Notes: generated by a model from the letters alone, not told the origin. A stretch of 64,000 nucleotides of DNA from Metabacillus mangrovi (GCF_009711125.1 NZ_WMIB01000001.1:434001-498000), one strand, 5' to 3'; shown: positions 1-10,154, numbered from the stretch's first letter. Numbers and translations are program-made.

Positions 1-421
1 GCGGGATGCCCTTTACTTTTGCAACATACGTTTTGTTAATTTCGTATTTTGGGTGCATCAGCAGGTTGGCGAATTCGCCGTCATTTGTCATCAGAATCAA
101 TCCGGATGTATCATAGTCCAGCCTTCCGACAGGATAGATGCGCTCCTTAAATTCCGGGAAGAAGTCTCTGACTGTTTTTCTGTTTTTATCATCCTGTGCT
201 GCAGATATGACACCTCTTGGCTTATATAATAAAAGATAAACCGGTACTTCCTTCTCTAAAGGAACCCCGTTTACTTCAACCTTGTCATTTCCGGATACTT
301 TTACCCCGAGTTCTCTCACGGTTTTTCCATTTACTGTTACTCTTCCATCTAAAATCAGCTGCTCGGCATTCCTTCTGGAGGCAATGCCTGCGTGCGCAAT
401 TACTTTTTGCAATCGTTCCAT
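1..421 (-). CDS. rluB: Ribosomal large subunit pseudouridine synthase B (partial)
   Basis: The first 140 residues are present; the C-terminal part lies beyond the window start. It begins MERLQKVIAHAGIASRRNAE, a typical S4 RNA-binding domain (about residues 1-60), followed by the RsuA-family catalytic motif GRLDYDTSGL with the nucleophilic aspartate. Members modify uridine in helix 89-90 of 23S rRNA. The ATG at 421 is preceded by an AGAGG-type site (minus strand). In B. subtilis this gene (ypuL/rluB) follows spmB, as here, but a strong terminator at 476-505 separates them, so it probably has its own promoter. Confidence 0.93.
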   Translation of the reverse strand, partial: MERLQKVIAHAGIASRRNAEQLILDGRVTVNGKTVRELGVKVSGNDKVEVNGVPLEKEVPVYLLLYKPRGVISAAQDDKNRKTVRDFFPEFKERIYPVGRLDYDTSGLILMTNDGEFANLLMHPKYEINKTYVAKVKGIP

Positions 422-475
422 GCTCTTCACCTCTTTGTACATCTTACTTGTTTCCATCCCATTAAACAAGCTTGC

Positions 476-505
476 AAAAAAGAAAACCTGTGCAGACAGG
501 TTTTC
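476..505 (-). terminator. Intrinsic terminator after spmB
   Basis: On the minus strand a 10-bp perfect stem GAAAACCTGT/ACAGGTTTTC with a 4-nt loop is followed by TTTTTT. It lies just past the spmB stop and ends the dacB-spmA-spmB transcript before rluB. Confidence 0.9.
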
Positions 506-514
506 GGCAGTGGT

Positions 515-1045
515 TTATGAAAATAGGATCGAAACGACGACAATGGATGCTGCTACTCCGATCAGGTCCGCAAGCAGGCCGACTTTTAGTGCATCTCCCA
601 TTTTCCTGATCCCGACAGCGCCAAAGTAGACGGTCAGGATATAGAGGGTCGTATCTGTACTTCCCTGCATCACGGCAGCAAGCCTTCCTATAAACGAGTC
701 AGGGCCGTTGCTGGCGATCAAATCAGTGGTCAGCCCGAGGGCCGCTGTACCGGAAATCGGCCGGATAAAAGCAAGCGGTACGATATCGGAGGGAACGCCG
801 ATTAACGAAAGAGCAGGCTTAAGCATATCCAGAAGGAATTCCATTGCGCCCGAAGCCCTGAAAATGGTGATGGCTACAAGCATTCCTACAAGGTAAGGAA
901 TGATGGAGAACGAAATCTCGATCCCCTCCTTCCCCCCTTCCACAAAGGCTTCATAAGTCTGAACTTTCCTGACTGTGCCCGCTATGAGAATCAGGGCAAT
1001 GATCAGAGGAATTAGCCAGAGCGACAAGAGACTGATCCACTCCAT
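515..1045 (-). CDS. spmB: Spore maturation protein B
   Basis: A 176-residue polytopic membrane protein of the nucleoside-recognition (Gate) family. The sequence is hydrophobic throughout, with the GxEGIEISFSIIPYLVGMLVAI core typical in position of SpmB (about residues 37-60). Together with SpmA it is needed for spore core dehydration in B. subtilis. Its ATG overlaps the spmA stop codon (TGATG), indicating translational coupling. It is the third gene of dacB-spmA-spmB and is followed by a strong terminator. Confidence 0.95.
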   Translation of the reverse strand: MEWISLLSLWLIPLIIALILIAGTVRKVQTYEAFVEGGKEGIEISFSIIPYLVGMLVAITIFRASGAMEFLLDMLKPALSLIGVPSDIVPLAFIRPISGTAALGLTTDLIASNGPDSFIGRLAAVMQGSTDTTLYILTVYFGAVGIRKMGDALKVGLLADLIGVAASIVVVSILFS

Positions 1046-1638
1046 CAGGCTTCACCCTTCCGCTTTCTTCTATAATAAAACCATCTGTCAATCAGCAATG
1101 CCCCTATAGCAGAGATGATGGTCGCGATCAGCGTAGGCATGACAATATCGGCCGGGTTTGATGATCCGTAGGAGATCCTGACTGCAATGACTGTTGTTGG
1201 AATGAGGGTGATGCTTGAGGTGTTGACGGCCAAAAAGGTAATCATGGACCGGCTGGCCGAATCCTTTCCCCCGTTCAGTTTTTTCAGCTCCTCCATCGCT
1301 TTAATTCCAAGAGGCGTTGCTGCATTCCCGAGTCCGAAGAGGTTGGCCATCGTATTCGAGAGGATGTACCCCATTGCAGGGTGATCCGGCGGCACTTCTG
1401 GGAAGATTCTCTTCACAGCAGGCCGGCACAGCTTTCCGAGAGCTTCAAGCAATCCTGCTTTTTCGGCGATCTTCATCAGCCCGAGCCAGAAAACGAGCAC
1501 GCTGATCAAACCGAACGAGATCGTAACCGCATCCTTTGCCCCTTTAAATATCGCAGCATTCACCTGATCGATTGTGCCGTTGAATAAGGCGAATACAATG
1601 CCGATCACGATCATTGCCACCCAGATGTAATTAACCAT
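1045..1638 (-). CDS. spmA: Spore maturation protein A
   Basis: A 197-residue integral membrane protein of the nucleoside-recognition family, paired with SpmB. I chose the start [13 protein letters not shown] at 1638, which matches the length of B. subtilis SpmA and overlaps the end of dacB by 8 nt; an upstream in-frame ATG at 1662 would lie well inside dacB. The motif [15 protein letters not shown] (about residues 100-115) is characteristic. Role: spore dehydration and heat resistance, acting with SpmB in the developing spore envelope. Confidence 0.95.
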   Translation of the reverse strand: MVNYIWVAMIVIGIVFALFNGTIDQVNAAIFKGAKDAVTISFGLISVLVFWLGLMKIAEKAGLLEALGKLCRPAVKRIFPEVPPDHPAMGYILSNTMANLFGLGNAATPLGIKAMEELKKLNGGKDSASRSMITFLAVNTSSITLIPTTVIAVRISYGSSNPADIVMPTLIATIISAIGALLIDRWFYYRRKRKGEA

Positions 1639-2788
1639 CTGTATTTGCTCCAGACAGAGCAAAAAACATTTTTCTTAGTGAATCCCAAATGGACGCTTGC
1701 GGCTTTTTTACATTCCCGTTTTCATAATAAACCGGAACGTCCAGAATCTGCTCTTCAGCTGCAAATACCTTCAGCTGCCCGACGACTTGCGGAATTTTTT
1801 TGGCATCCTTCCAGCTCTTTAGCGGCTTTTGAAGAGTAACTTCTGTTTTCAGGGAATTTTTCTCGTCTTCTGTCAGAGGATAAAATACATCCCTTTGAAT
1901 AAATGCTTTGCCTTTGTAAAAAGGATCCCCGAGAGAGCTTAACTCTCCCTTAGGCTTTATTTTAAACAAATCATAATGATCAAACCCATAGTTATACATT
2001 CCAATGTGATCGTTCCAATCATCTCCGGCATTGATTGTTACCGCGATCAAATCCAGACCGTCCCTGGATGCTGTTGTAACAAGTGTTCTTTTCGCTCTTT
2101 TTGTGTAGCCTGTTTTTCCGCCAGTACAGTAGGGATACAGCGCAGTCAGAAGTTTATTCTTATTCTTCCAGACGCGGTCCCACTTCTCAGAAGGATTGGG
2201 CGATTTATGTACCTCTGTACCGGATATCTCTTTAAATTCATCATTATGCATCGCATACTTCATGAGGTGCGCCATATCGTAGGCAGTAGAATAATGATTT
2301 TCGTGATCATCTAATCCGTGCGGGTTGGCAAACTCTGTCCCGCTCATCCCGATTTCTTCCGCTTTTTGGTTCATCTTTATTACGAAGCCTTCAAGACTCC
2401 CGCCTACATGCTCGGCAATCGCTACAGCAGCATCATTTCCGGAGCGGAGCATCAGGCCATAGACGAGCTCCCGCAGCTTGATTTTTTCTCCTGCCTGAAG
2501 GTAGATGGAGGACCCCTCTGTGTAGACCGCCCGTGAGCTTACGGTGACTTCTTCATCCATCTTTCCTGATTCAATGGCCAGGATCGCCGTCATGATCTTT
2601 GTGATACTCGCAATTCTTAATTTTTCATGTTCATTCTTTGATAGCAAAACCCTTCCGGTCGACTGTTCTATTAAAATCGCACTTTTCGCGCTGACGGCTG
2701 CTTCCTTTGAAACTTCGGCCTTTGCAGCTGCCGGGATCAGCAGGGCAAGTATCACTCCGGCTGCCAGTAGTCTTTTAATTGCTTTCAT
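1631..2788 (-). CDS. dacB: D-alanyl-D-alanine carboxypeptidase DacB (PBP5*)
   Basis: A 385-residue low-molecular-weight penicillin-binding protein that trims spore cortex peptidoglycan cross-linking. It has a signal peptide with a likely cut after AKA (about residue 24) and the catalytic motifs SITK (Ser61), SGN (about 116) and KTG within [10 protein letters not shown]-terminal PBP5_C region follows. The ATG at 2788 has a strong GGAGGCGG site; the open frame extends further upstream but lacks a better start. First gene of the dacB-spmA-spmB sporulation operon, preceded by a SigE-type promoter at 2821-2848. Confidence 0.96.
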   Translation of the reverse strand: MKAIKRLLAAGVILALLIPAAAKAEVSKEAAVSAKSAILIEQSTGRVLLSKNEHEKLRIASITKIMTAILAIESGKMDEEVTVSSRAVYTEGSSIYLQAGEKIKLRELVYGLMLRSGNDAAVAIAEHVGGSLEGFVIKMNQKAEEIGMSGTEFANPHGLDDHENHYSTAYDMAHLMKYAMHNDEFKEISGTEVHKSPNPSEKWDRVWKNKNKLLTALYPYCTGGKTGYTKRAKRTLVTTASRDGLDLIAVTINAGDDWNDHIGMYNYGFDHYDLFKIKPKGELSSLGDPFYKGKAFIQRDVFYPLTEDEKNSLKTEVTLQKPLKSWKDAKKIPQVVGQLKVFAAEEQILDVPVYYENGNVKKPQASIWDSLRKMFFALSGANTDG

Positions 2789-2820
2789 CCGCCTCCACGT
2801 CCCTTGTCCATATTTGTACA

Positions 2821-2848
2821 AGTGTATGCCGGGCAAAATCAAATATGC
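2821..2848 (-). promoter_or_regulatory. SigE promoter of dacB-spmA-spmB
   Basis: On the minus strand GCATATT, 13 nt, CATACACT. Both boxes match the SigE consensus (kmATATT, about 14 nt, CATACAmT) exactly. It sits 33 nt upstream of the dacB ATG. The B. subtilis dacB operon is a known SigE target, so the match is expected and convincing. Confidence 0.88.
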
Positions 2849-3021
2849 CAGAGCGCTATATCGGAAAATGGAAACAGAATCCTGCTTACAAACAAAAAAA
2901 TAGAACCACTGGTATGAACTGAGAGGCTGAAGAAGAGGGAAAGCACGATCCGCTTTGATAGAAAAAGGGATTAGGAACGGATAAGCTGCCGGGTTAAGGG
3001 CGGCGCCGGAAGCCATCGGAC

Positions 3022-3048
3022 AAAAAAAAACCCCTGCACCGGCAGGGA
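3022..3048 (-). terminator. Intrinsic terminator after ypuI
   Basis: Minus strand: CCCTGC/GCAGGG hairpin followed by nine T residues, placed directly behind the ypuI stop. It isolates ypuI from the dacB operon downstream. Confidence 0.88.
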
Positions 3049-3054
3049 TTTCTT

Positions 3055-3552
3055 TTATCTGGACTGCATCATTTTCGTCCTGTAGTCTGTTTCATAATAT
3101 TCCAATTCTTCCCTCATCTGCTGGAATCGGCTTTCCAGATTGGCTACGAGACTGGACGCCGAAACGGGCACCTGCTGGCGGAATTTGATCGAGTTCTTCC
3201 CCGTGTAGGCTGAACGGCTGTCCTCATACCAGACATCATGTTTAGGCTGGAAAAATTCTTCTACACACTGATGATAGACTCTGTACAGAATTTTTTCCGC
3301 TGCGGCTTTTCTGAACGGCTCGGTTTGTGTGATGATGGTGCAGGCTTCAAGGCCTTCCTCGCAAAACACGGTAAGCCGGCGGAAGTTGCTCAGCAGTTCT
3401 TCGAAGAATTGCCGGTCTCCCGCTTCTTCCTCAAGCATGGATTGAATGGTAACGGCATTCAGGTACACAGTCAGATCTGCTACTGCCGAACTCAAGAATT
3501 CGGCTGTTTGTTCGGTTTGTACTTTCACCATTGAATTACCCAATTGATCCAC
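3055..3552 (-). CDS. ypuI: YpuI family protein (DUF3907)
   Basis: A 165-residue soluble protein of unknown function, identified by resemblance to DUF3907/YpuI and by its conserved place between scpB and dacB. It is rich in charged residues and probably mostly helical; no signal peptide or membrane segment. The annotated start is a GTG ([12 protein letters not shown]...) with AGAGGAA almost touching it; an internal ATG eight codons in (MVKVQTEQ) is an alternative. It is flanked by a terminator downstream and a gap of about 145 bases to scpB, so it may be monocistronic. Confidence 0.85.
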   Translation of the reverse strand: MDQLGNSMVKVQTEQTAEFLSSAVADLTVYLNAVTIQSMLEEEAGDRQFFEELLSNFRRLTVFCEEGLEACTIITQTEPFRKAAAEKILYRVYHQCVEEFFQPKHDVWYEDSRSAYTGKNSIKFRQQVPVSASSLVANLESRFQQMREELEYYETDYRTKMMQSR

Positions 3553-3698
3553 TTCCTCTCAGAGCAATCATTTGAAGGGCGGCTCTTGTTTAAGTTTGTT
3601 TTCATCGTCCCTTTTCATACGGCACATTCTCTGTATGTATTCCCCGTTATGAAGGTTCTTTCAATTTAATAGTACCATATTTTCAGAAAATTTGATTC

Positions 3699-4289
3699 TT
3701 ATTTTGCTTCTTCTATTGTCTGGCTGAACTTTTCAAAAAAGAGATCCGCTTCCTCCTGGACAGGCTCTTCACCGCCATCCGGAAGCGGAGGCAGATCATC
3801 CAGAGATTTCAGACCGAAATGTTCCAAAAACTCATCGGTTGTACCATATAAAATCGCTCTTCCCGTCCCTTCAGCTCTTCCGACTTCTTTAATCAGTGCT
3901 TTTGAGACGAGGGTCTGAAGCGGGCGTTCGGTTTTAACGCCTCTTATTTCTTCAATTTCAAGCCTTGTGAGAGGCTGTCTGTAGGCAATAATCGCCAGTG
4001 TTTCAAGGGCGGCCTGTGAAAGGGATTGATTCCCCGGTGATTCTACCAGTTTTTTGAGATAAGGGGCGTGCTCTTTTTTAGTAGTCAGCTGGTAAACGCC
4101 TGCGACCTCGGTCATGACAATTCCGCGGTCCTGGTGCTGGTAGCCCGCTTCCAAGTCACTGAGTATGTACCGGACTGTATGTTCCTCGGCTTCCAGGGCA
4201 TTCATGAGCTGCTTTAAAGAAAGCCCCTCGTCGCCTGCAGCAAACAGCAGTGCTTCTGTGATGGACTTCCACTTGATGATTTCTGTCAA
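3699..4289 (-). CDS. scpB: Segregation and condensation protein B
   Basis: A 196-residue kleisin-associated subunit of the SMC-ScpAB condensin, which compacts and helps segregate the chromosome. Two winged-helix domains are expected; the family motif [17 protein letters not shown] is visible around residues 100-117. The acidic C-terminal tail is typical. It overlaps scpA by 4 nt (ATGA), so the two are translationally coupled and made in proportion. Confidence 0.96.
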   Translation of the reverse strand: MTEIIKWKSITEALLFAAGDEGLSLKQLMNALEAEEHTVRYILSDLEAGYQHQDRGIVMTEVAGVYQLTTKKEHAPYLKKLVESPGNQSLSQAALETLAIIAYRQPLTRLEIEEIRGVKTERPLQTLVSKALIKEVGRAEGTGRAILYGTTDEFLEHFGLKSLDDLPPLPDGGEEPVQEEADLFFEKFSQTIEEAK

Positions 4290-5050
4290 TTGCTTTTTCC
4301 ACTCCCTGTTATATATAAATCCTGAAAATTGCCTTCCTGCTGGATTGTTATTTTCTGTGATTTCATCAATTCCAGAACGGCGAGGAATGTAACGACGAGA
4401 TATTCCTTTGAGGCTTCAGGAAAAAGATCCGTAAAGTTGCAGCGGCCGGTCCGGGATGCCAGATCTGCCAATATTTCATTCATTCTCTTTTCAATCGGGA
4501 TCTCCTGGCGGGCAATTTTTGTCTGCAGCGGCTTTTGAAGCTTCTTTCTTCTCATTACCTTCTGAAATGCGCTGAGCATATCGTAAACCGAAATATCGAG
4601 CGGTGCTTTGTCAGGCATAGGCTCCTGTGCATACTCACTCAAATCACTCGGCGCTTTTGTATACACGAGTGCCCTCTCTTCTTCACGGGTTTTCAGCTCT
4701 CCTGCCGCTTCTTTGTACCTGCGGTAATCAATGAGCCTTCTCATCAGCTCATCACGCGGATCTTCCTCCTGCTCCAGGTTCAGTTCCTCATCAAAAAGCT
4801 CTTCCTCCTGCTTCGGAAGCAGCATTTTGCTTTTGATGGAAAGCAGAGTCGCTGCCATGACAAGGTACTCTGATGCCACATCGAGCTGCAGTTCCTTCAT
4901 TGTATGAATATACAAAAGGTATTGCTCGGTAATCTGGGACACCGGGATATCATATATGTCAATTTCCAATCGGTTAATTAAGTGCAGAAGCAGGTCAAGC
5001 GGACCTTCAAATGCATCTATCTTCACTTGATATTCCAAACGTAAACTCAC
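4286..5050 (-). CDS. scpA: Segregation and condensation protein A (kleisin)
   Basis: A kleisin of about 254 residues bridging the SMC heads and binding ScpB. The N-terminal signature [20 protein letters not shown] is nearly the B. subtilis sequence, and the C-terminal winged helix includes FLAVLELMK. The start is uncertain: a GTG at 5050 has AGAAGG 6 nt upstream, an ATG at 5056 directly abuts that site, and a TTG at 5038 would give a B. subtilis-like N-terminus. First gene of scpA-scpB. Confidence 0.95.
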   Translation of the reverse strand: MSLRLEYQVKIDAFEGPLDLLLHLINRLEIDIYDIPVSQITEQYLLYIHTMKELQLDVASEYLVMAATLLSIKSKMLLPKQEEELFDEELNLEQEEDPRDELMRRLIDYRRYKEAAGELKTREEERALVYTKAPSDLSEYAQEPMPDKAPLDISVYDMLSAFQKVMRRKKLQKPLQTKIARQEIPIEKRMNEILADLASRTGRCNFTDLFPEASKEYLVVTFLAVLELMKSQKITIQQEGNFQDLYITGSGKSN

Positions 5051-5166
5051 CAACATCCTTCTTTAAACTGGGCTATCCTTTAGTATAGAACAATGTGAAC
5101 GGGAGTCCAATACAATTTTGCCTCACCGGCAGAAGGATTTTTTCCGGAAACCGGGCGGATGCCCAG

Positions 5167-5193
5167 ACAAATGAGGCTGTTGCACATATGATA
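5167..5193 (+). promoter_or_regulatory. SigK-like promoter for the YjcZ-type micro-ORF
   Basis: AC, 16 nt, CATATGATA matches the SigK consensus (AC, N16-17, CATAnnnTA). The -10 lies 39 nt before the ATG of the 31-codon gene. This predicts late mother-cell expression. Confidence 0.6.
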
Positions 5194-5231
5194 CGAATGA
5201 AAACAGCATGATTTTGAAGGAGGGCAATCAA

Positions 5232-5327
5232 ATGGGTGATGGTGGTTTCGGATACGGCGGAGGCTTTGCTCTGATCGTTGTACTTTTCATTTTGCTGATT
5301 ATTGTCGGAGCAGCTTGGCTCTACTAA
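5232..5327 (+). CDS. YjcZ-family small sporulation membrane protein (31 aa)
   Basis: A 31-codon gene: a Gly-rich head ([11 protein letters not shown]) followed by one hydrophobic segment of about 17 residues ending in AAWLY. This is the layout of the YjcZ/YhcZ-like small sporulation proteins of Bacillus, which often occur as many paralogues; their role is unknown. Real-gene evidence: GGAGGG 7 nt before the ATG, a SigK-like promoter upstream and a strong terminator 10 nt after the stop. It is inserted between scpA and ypuF. Confidence 0.87.
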   Translation: MGDGGFGYGGGFALIVVLFILLIIVGAAWLY

Positions 5328-5336
5328 GAAAAGCCG

Positions 5337-5366
5337 GAAAGCGCCATACAGGGCGCTTTCTTTTTT
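5337..5366 (+). terminator. Intrinsic terminator of the YjcZ-type gene
   Basis: GAAAGCGCC/GGCGCTTTC perfect 9-bp stem, 6-nt loop, six T residues, immediately after the 31-codon gene. Confidence 0.9.
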
Positions 5367-5583
5367 ATGAAGGCTCTTGTTCAGAAGACCTCTGTCGAAC
5401 TTAGCTGTTGATGTTCGCTCAACGCTCCAATCAGCAGGTGTAAAAAATCAGCACGATGATTAAACAAAGCTCCAATCGGCATAATGCGCTAAAACAGCCT
5501 TTCCGCTGCACAGCAGCATTTCCTTTTTGGCCTGAAAGGCGATGTGATACAATCTGAATAACTGATCATTGGAGTGTGAAAAG

Positions 5584-6105
5584 ATGTATCCAGATCCTTA
5601 TATTGATTTTCTGATCCATTTTCACGGAGACCGTGACTATTTTGAGTGCCATGAAATTCTCGAGGAATACTGGAAAGAAGCACCGGCAGAAGAGCGGGAT
5701 CCGGTTTGGGTCTGTCTGATCCAGATCGCTGTAAGCCTGTACCATCAGAGGCGGGGGAACTTTAAAGGAGCAGAGCGTCTCCTTGCAGGTTCTTTAAAGT
5801 TTATGACCGGGAATCCCGGGCGGATTGGAAAATTAGGGCTGCATGAAAATCGGCTAAGCACCGTTCTGTCTGAACGCCTGCAGGATATCCGGTCCGGAAA
5901 GCCTTATGAAAGCATGGATTTGCCGCTGGCCGATCAAGCCTTGGAGAATGCCTGCAAAAACGGAGCGGAAGAAAAAGGCATGGTCTGGCTCTCAGACAGT
6001 GATTTACAAAACCACGAGCTCGTTCACCGCCATATGCTTCGCGACCGGAGCGGGGTCATCGAAGAACGGCTGAGCCAGCTTGCTTCAAAGAAAAAGAATA
6101 CATAA
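5584..6105 (+). CDS. ypuF: DUF309 domain protein YpuF
   Basis: A 173-residue protein whose first 70 residues match DUF309 (HxxRDYFECHEILEEYWK). That helical core carries conserved His and Glu residues; function is unknown. Start ATG at 5584 with GGAG 9 nt upstream; an in-frame ATG at 5569 lacks a site. It faces the rib operon convergently and shares a terminator with ribT. B. subtilis has ypuF next to ribT too. Confidence 0.88.
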   Translation: MYPDPYIDFLIHFHGDRDYFECHEILEEYWKEAPAEERDPVWVCLIQIAVSLYHQRRGNFKGAERLLAGSLKFMTGNPGRIGKLGLHENRLSTVLSERLQDIRSGKPYESMDLPLADQALENACKNGAEEKGMVWLSDSDLQNHELVHRHMLRDRSGVIEERLSQLASKKKNT

Positions 6106-6106
6106 A

Positions 6107-6133
6107 AAGCAGAGGATGGCATCCTCTGCTTCT

Positions 6134-6134
<1 letters not shown>
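6107..6134. terminator. Bidirectional terminator between ypuF and ribT
   Basis: AAGCAGAGGAT/ATCCTCTGCTT perfect hairpin with A-rich left flank and T-rich right flank, lying between the convergent ypuF and ribT stops. Confidence 0.85.
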
Positions 6135-6505
<371 letters not shown>

Positions 6506-6616
6506 TCAATTAGCGAATTGGCTCTGTTTAGAGCAATAGAGCAATACGGAATAAATAATGACTCCACATAACATTATAAACAGAAGTCACCGCTTTTTAA
6601 ACACTTTTCGGTCAAA

Positions 6617-7084
6617 TTAGCCGAATGCCTTTAGAAGATTAGCCATTTCAATCGCGGACACAGCGGCCTCCCAGCCCTTGTTTCCAGCTTTTGTACCTGC
6701 TCTCTCAATCGCCTGTTCAATGGTTTCTGTCGTCAGAACCCCAAAAATAACCGGTACGCCCGTCGCAGCGGATGCGTTGGCCACCCCTTTAGCTGCTTCA
6801 CTGCATACATAATCGTAGTGAGTCGTGGACCCCCGGATCACGGTACCGAGTGTGATGACTGCATCATACTTGCCGGATTCAGCCATTTTCTTCGCGATAA
6901 GCGGAAGCTCGAACGCACCCGGAACCCAGGCGATTTCTACATTTTCTTCCTCTGCACCGTGCCTTTTCAGTGCATCCTGAGCGCCGCCAAGCAGTTTGCT
7001 TGTAATGAATTCATTAAAACGGCCAACTACGATCCCAATTCTTAACCCTGATGCGACTAAATTGCCTTCATATACTTTTGTCAT
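6617..7084 (-). CDS. ribH: 6,7-dimethyl-8-ribityllumazine synthase
   Basis: A 155-residue lumazine synthase (beta subunit). It condenses 5-amino-6-ribitylamino-uracil with 3,4-dihydroxy-2-butanone-4-phosphate. Visible motifs: [18 protein letters not shown] (substrate loop) and [14 protein letters not shown] with the catalytic histidine region. Usual family length; assembles into large cages in Bacillus. GGAGGCGG precedes the ATG. Fourth gene of ribD-E-BA-H. Confidence 0.97.
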   Translation of the reverse strand: MTKVYEGNLVASGLRIGIVVGRFNEFITSKLLGGAQDALKRHGAEEENVEIAWVPGAFELPLIAKKMAESGKYDAVITLGTVIRGSTTHYDYVCSEAAKGVANASAATGVPVIFGVLTTETIEQAIERAGTKAGNKGWEAAVSAIEMANLLKAFG

Positions 7085-7135
7085 TTTTTCCGCCTCCGTT
7101 TTGATATACTGTTTTCCGTCCCGGATCTTTTCACC

Positions 7136-8329
7136 TTAAAAGTTAAGCAGGTGCCCGAGCTTTTGATGTTTCGTTTTTAAGTATTTTTCGTTTTCGTCTT
7201 GATGCGGCATCTGGATTGGAACGCGGTCCGCGATCTTCAGGCCGTAACCCTCCAGCCCCTTAATTTTTTTCGGGTTATTTGTAAGCAGGCGCAGCTCTTT
7301 CAGCCCCAGATCTTTCAGGATTTGTGCGCCAATCCCGTAGTCTCTTAGATCTGCACCGAAGCCGAGCTTTTCATTCGCTTCGACCGTATCGTAGCCTTCT
7401 TCCTGAAGCTTATAGGCCCGTAATTTATTCAGCAGGCCGATCCCTCTGCCTTCCTGTCTCATATACAGCAGAATCCCGCTTCCTTCTTCCTCAATCTGCG
7501 CCAGAGCGGCATGCAGCTGCGGGCCGCAGTCACATCGGCAGGAGCCGAATACATCGCCGGTCAGGCATTCAGAGTGAACTCTCACAAGCACCGGGCTTTC
7601 CGGGTCAATCGTACCCTTCACGAGAGCGACATGCTCTTTGCCGTCAAGCAGATTGGAATACCCGATCGCTTTGAAGTTCCCGTATTCAGTAGGGAGCTTG
7701 ATTTCCACTTCTCTTTGTACAAGCTTATCTGCGCGATTCCGGTACATGATCAAGTCCTCGATGGAAATAATTTTCAAGTCCATCGCTTCAGCAAGCTCAA
7801 TCAGTTCCGGCAGACGGGCCATCGTTCCATCCCCGCTCATGATCTCGCAAATTACGCCGACCGGTTCGGAACCGCAAAGCTTCGCAAGATCAACCGCTGC
7901 TTCTGTATGACCGGCTCTTCTTAAAACTCCGCCTTCTTTTGCCACAAGCGGGAACACATGACCGGGACGCTTGAAATCCTGGGCAGCAGCATTCCGGTCC
8001 AGAAAAGCCTGTATCGTTTCAGAGCGCTCATATGCGCTGATCCCGGTTGTCGTCGTCTTATAGTCCACACTCACAGTAAATGCCGTTCCGTGCGGATCTG
8101 TATTGCGGTCGACCATCGGCTTCAGATTCAGCCTGTCAGCAAGCTCCTCTGTCATCGGTGTGCAGATGAGCCCCTTTCCGTGAGTAGCCATAAAGTTGAT
8201 GACTTCAGGCGATGCCTTTTCTCCAAGCGCGATAAAATCCCCTTCATTTTCACGGTCTTCGTCGTCCACTACTATGACCGGTTTCCCAAGCTTCAAATCT
8301 TCAAGTGCTTCTTCGATTGAATGAAACAT
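7136..8329 (-). CDS. ribBA: Bifunctional DHBP synthase / GTP cyclohydrolase II
   Basis: A 397-residue fusion (B. subtilis RibA). Residues 1-200 are 3,4-dihydroxy-2-butanone-4-phosphate synthase ([13 protein letters not shown] acidic metal site). Residues about 205-397 are GTP cyclohydrolase II, with zinc cysteines in [16 protein letters not shown] and the active-site RQEGRGIGL. It thus supplies both branches of riboflavin synthesis. GGAGG 8 nt before the ATG; 27 nt after ribE. Confidence 0.97.
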   Translation of the reverse strand: MFHSIEEALEDLKLGKPVIVVDDEDRENEGDFIALGEKASPEVINFMATHGKGLICTPMTEELADRLNLKPMVDRNTDPHGTAFTVSVDYKTTTTGISAYERSETIQAFLDRNAAAQDFKRPGHVFPLVAKEGGVLRRAGHTEAAVDLAKLCGSEPVGVICEIMSGDGTMARLPELIELAEAMDLKIISIEDLIMYRNRADKLVQREVEIKLPTEYGNFKAIGYSNLLDGKEHVALVKGTIDPESPVLVRVHSECLTGDVFGSCRCDCGPQLHAALAQIEEEGSGILLYMRQEGRGIGLLNKLRAYKLQEEGYDTVEANEKLGFGADLRDYGIGAQILKDLGLKELRLLTNNPKKIKGLEGYGLKIADRVPIQMPHQDENEKYLKTKHQKLGHLLNF

Positions 8330-8356
8330 TCCATCAGCCTCCAGTCACATCAGCAT

Positions 8357-9007
8357 TTATTTAAAACCATTCATTTCAAGAAACGCTTCGGTCATTCCGG
8401 AACCCTGTCCCTGAGCTTCACCGGCTTTCATAAATTTACGAACATATTTCCCGATCATATCGCATTCCAGGTTCACCAGATCTCCTGCCTTTTTCGAACC
8501 AAGCACAGTCTGGGATAAGGTGTGGGGAATGATGGAAACCTGGATGAAGCCGTCATTGAGCCCGAAAATGGTCAGGCTGATTCCATCGATTGCAATAGAG
8601 CCCTTCTTCACAAGGGTATCTGTGATTGTGTGATCCGTCACGATATCAAAATATATGGCATTCTGATCCTTTTTAATGGATTTGATCGAGCCGGTGCCGT
8701 CTATGTGGCCGCTCACCATATGACCGCCAAACCGCCCGCCTGCCGCCATCGCTCTTTCAAGGTTCACCGGCGTTCCGCGTTTCCAGTTTTTAATGCTGGA
8801 TGCGTTCACGGTCTCTGGCATCACATCTACAGTAAAATGAGTACGGGTAAAGCGGGTCACCGTGAGGCAGACTCCGTTTACTGAAATACTGTCCCCGAGT
8901 TTCACATCTTCGAGAACCTCAGAAGCTTTTATCGTATAAGCCATCATGTTTCCGGATGATTCGATTCTTTCTACTGTACCGATTTCTTCTACAAGTCCTG
9001 TAAACAT
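8357..9007 (-). CDS. ribE: Riboflavin synthase alpha subunit
   Basis: A 216-residue protein with two lumazine-binding repeats, MFTGLVEEIGTV...SVNGVCLTV and GHMVSGHIDGTG...AIDGISLTI. It dismutates two 6,7-dimethyl-8-ribityllumazine molecules to riboflavin. The ATG directly follows the ribD stop, with its AAGGAG site inside the ribD 3' end, so translation is coupled. Confidence 0.97.
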   Translation of the reverse strand: MFTGLVEEIGTVERIESSGNMMAYTIKASEVLEDVKLGDSISVNGVCLTVTRFTRTHFTVDVMPETVNASSIKNWKRGTPVNLERAMAAGGRFGGHMVSGHIDGTGSIKSIKKDQNAIYFDIVTDHTITDTLVKKGSIAIDGISLTIFGLNDGFIQVSIIPHTLSQTVLGSKKAGDLVNLECDMIGKYVRKFMKAGEAQGQGSGMTEAFLEMNGFK

Positions 9008-10102
9008 CTACCCGGTCTCCTTCCGCACTGCAGTAAGCTTTAGATCACTGCCGAGCCATTCACTGCCCGTGAACCGCAAATCTGTTGCTTCTTCCATCAA
9101 TGAAAATCCCGGTCCGCCGGCAACAGTCAGGCTTTCTCTTCCGCCGAGCAGTTTTGGGGCAAGATACAAAACCATTTCATTAAAGCAGCCTTCTTTGATA
9201 AAAGAGCCATGAATCTCTGATCCTCCTTCAGCGAGGATGGAAGTTACCCCATTCGTACCGAGTACTTGAAGCACTTCTGCAAGAGACCTGCCGGATCCCA
9301 TCCTGATCAGCCTTACCCCTTTTTCCTTAAGAGCGGAAGCATGTGCGCCTTCAGGATCGGCTTCAGTTACAATCCACGTATCAGCAAGTCCATCCTGTAC
9401 GACTTTTGCATCCAGTGGGGTTCTCAGGCTCCTGTCCAGAATGATCCGGATTGGCTGCTTTTTCGGATGATCCAGCCTGCAAGTCAGACTCGGATCATCA
9501 TAGAGAACTGTATTGACCCCAACCAGGATGGCATCATGAGTTTCCCGCAAACGGTGAACATCTCTTCTGGCAGACTCTCCTGTTATCCATTTGCTGTCCA
9601 TCGTTTTGGAAGCAGTTTTGCCATCCAGTGTAGCAGCTGATTTTAACGTCACGTACGGGAGGCCGGTTTGTATGAAATGGAAGAAAAAGCGGTTTAATGC
9701 GGCTGCCTCCTCTTCCATCAAGCCTGTCACAACCTCGATCCCCGCCTGTCTCAACCGCTCAGCTCCGTTTCCTGCTACAAGCGGATTTGGATCGAGCACA
9801 GCGATCACCGCTCTTTTGATTCCGGCTTCCACTAAAAGCTCTGCACATGGCGGCGTTCTCCCGTGATGGCTGCATGGCTCGAGCGTTACAAATACATCCG
9901 CTCCTTTTGCCTCAGCACCGGCCATCCGGATTGCGTGAACCTCTGCATGGGGTTCCCCTGCTTTTAAATGGACTCCAACACCCGCAACCTTCCCATCCTT
10001 CACAACGACTGCCCCCACATGAGGATTAGGAGAAGTCTGCCCGATTCCCTGGCTTGCGAGGTCCAGTGCAAGCTTCATATAGTCCTGATCCTGCACTTCC
10101 AC
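9008..10102 (-). CDS. ribD: Bifunctional diaminohydroxyphosphoribosylaminopyrimidine deaminase / reductase
   Basis: A 364-residue fusion. Residues 1-145 are a zinc deaminase (HAEVHA and PCSHHGRTPPC metal motifs). Residues 150-364 are the NADPH-dependent reductase (TLDGK, AEGGSEIHGSFI). It performs two consecutive steps after GTP opening. First gene of the operon, controlled by the FMN riboswitch in its leader. AGGGGTG-type site precedes the ATG. Confidence 0.97.
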   Translation of the reverse strand: MEVQDQDYMKLALDLASQGIGQTSPNPHVGAVVVKDGKVAGVGVHLKAGEPHAEVHAIRMAGAEAKGADVFVTLEPCSHHGRTPPCAELLVEAGIKRAVIAVLDPNPLVAGNGAERLRQAGIEVVTGLMEEEAAALNRFFFHFIQTGLPYVTLKSAATLDGKTASKTMDSKWITGESARRDVHRLRETHDAILVGVNTVLYDDPSLTCRLDHPKKQPIRIILDRSLRTPLDAKVVQDGLADTWIVTEADPEGAHASALKEKGVRLIRMGSGRSLAEVLQVLGTNGVTSILAEGGSEIHGSFIKEGCFNEMVLYLAPKLLGGRESLTVAGGPGFSLMEEATDLRFTGSEWLGSDLKLTAVRKETG

Positions 10103-10124
10103 CCCTCCTTTATAGACAAAAATA

Positions 10125-10154
10125 CAAAAAAGCCCCGGAGAATTTTCCGGAGCT
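10125..10154 (-). terminator. Riboswitch-controlled attenuator before ribD
   Basis: Minus strand: AGCTCCGG...CCGGGGCT hairpin followed by TTTTTT, 22 nt before the ribD ATG and downstream of the FMN aptamer. In B. subtilis FMN binding lets such a hairpin form and stops transcription. Confidence 0.85.
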
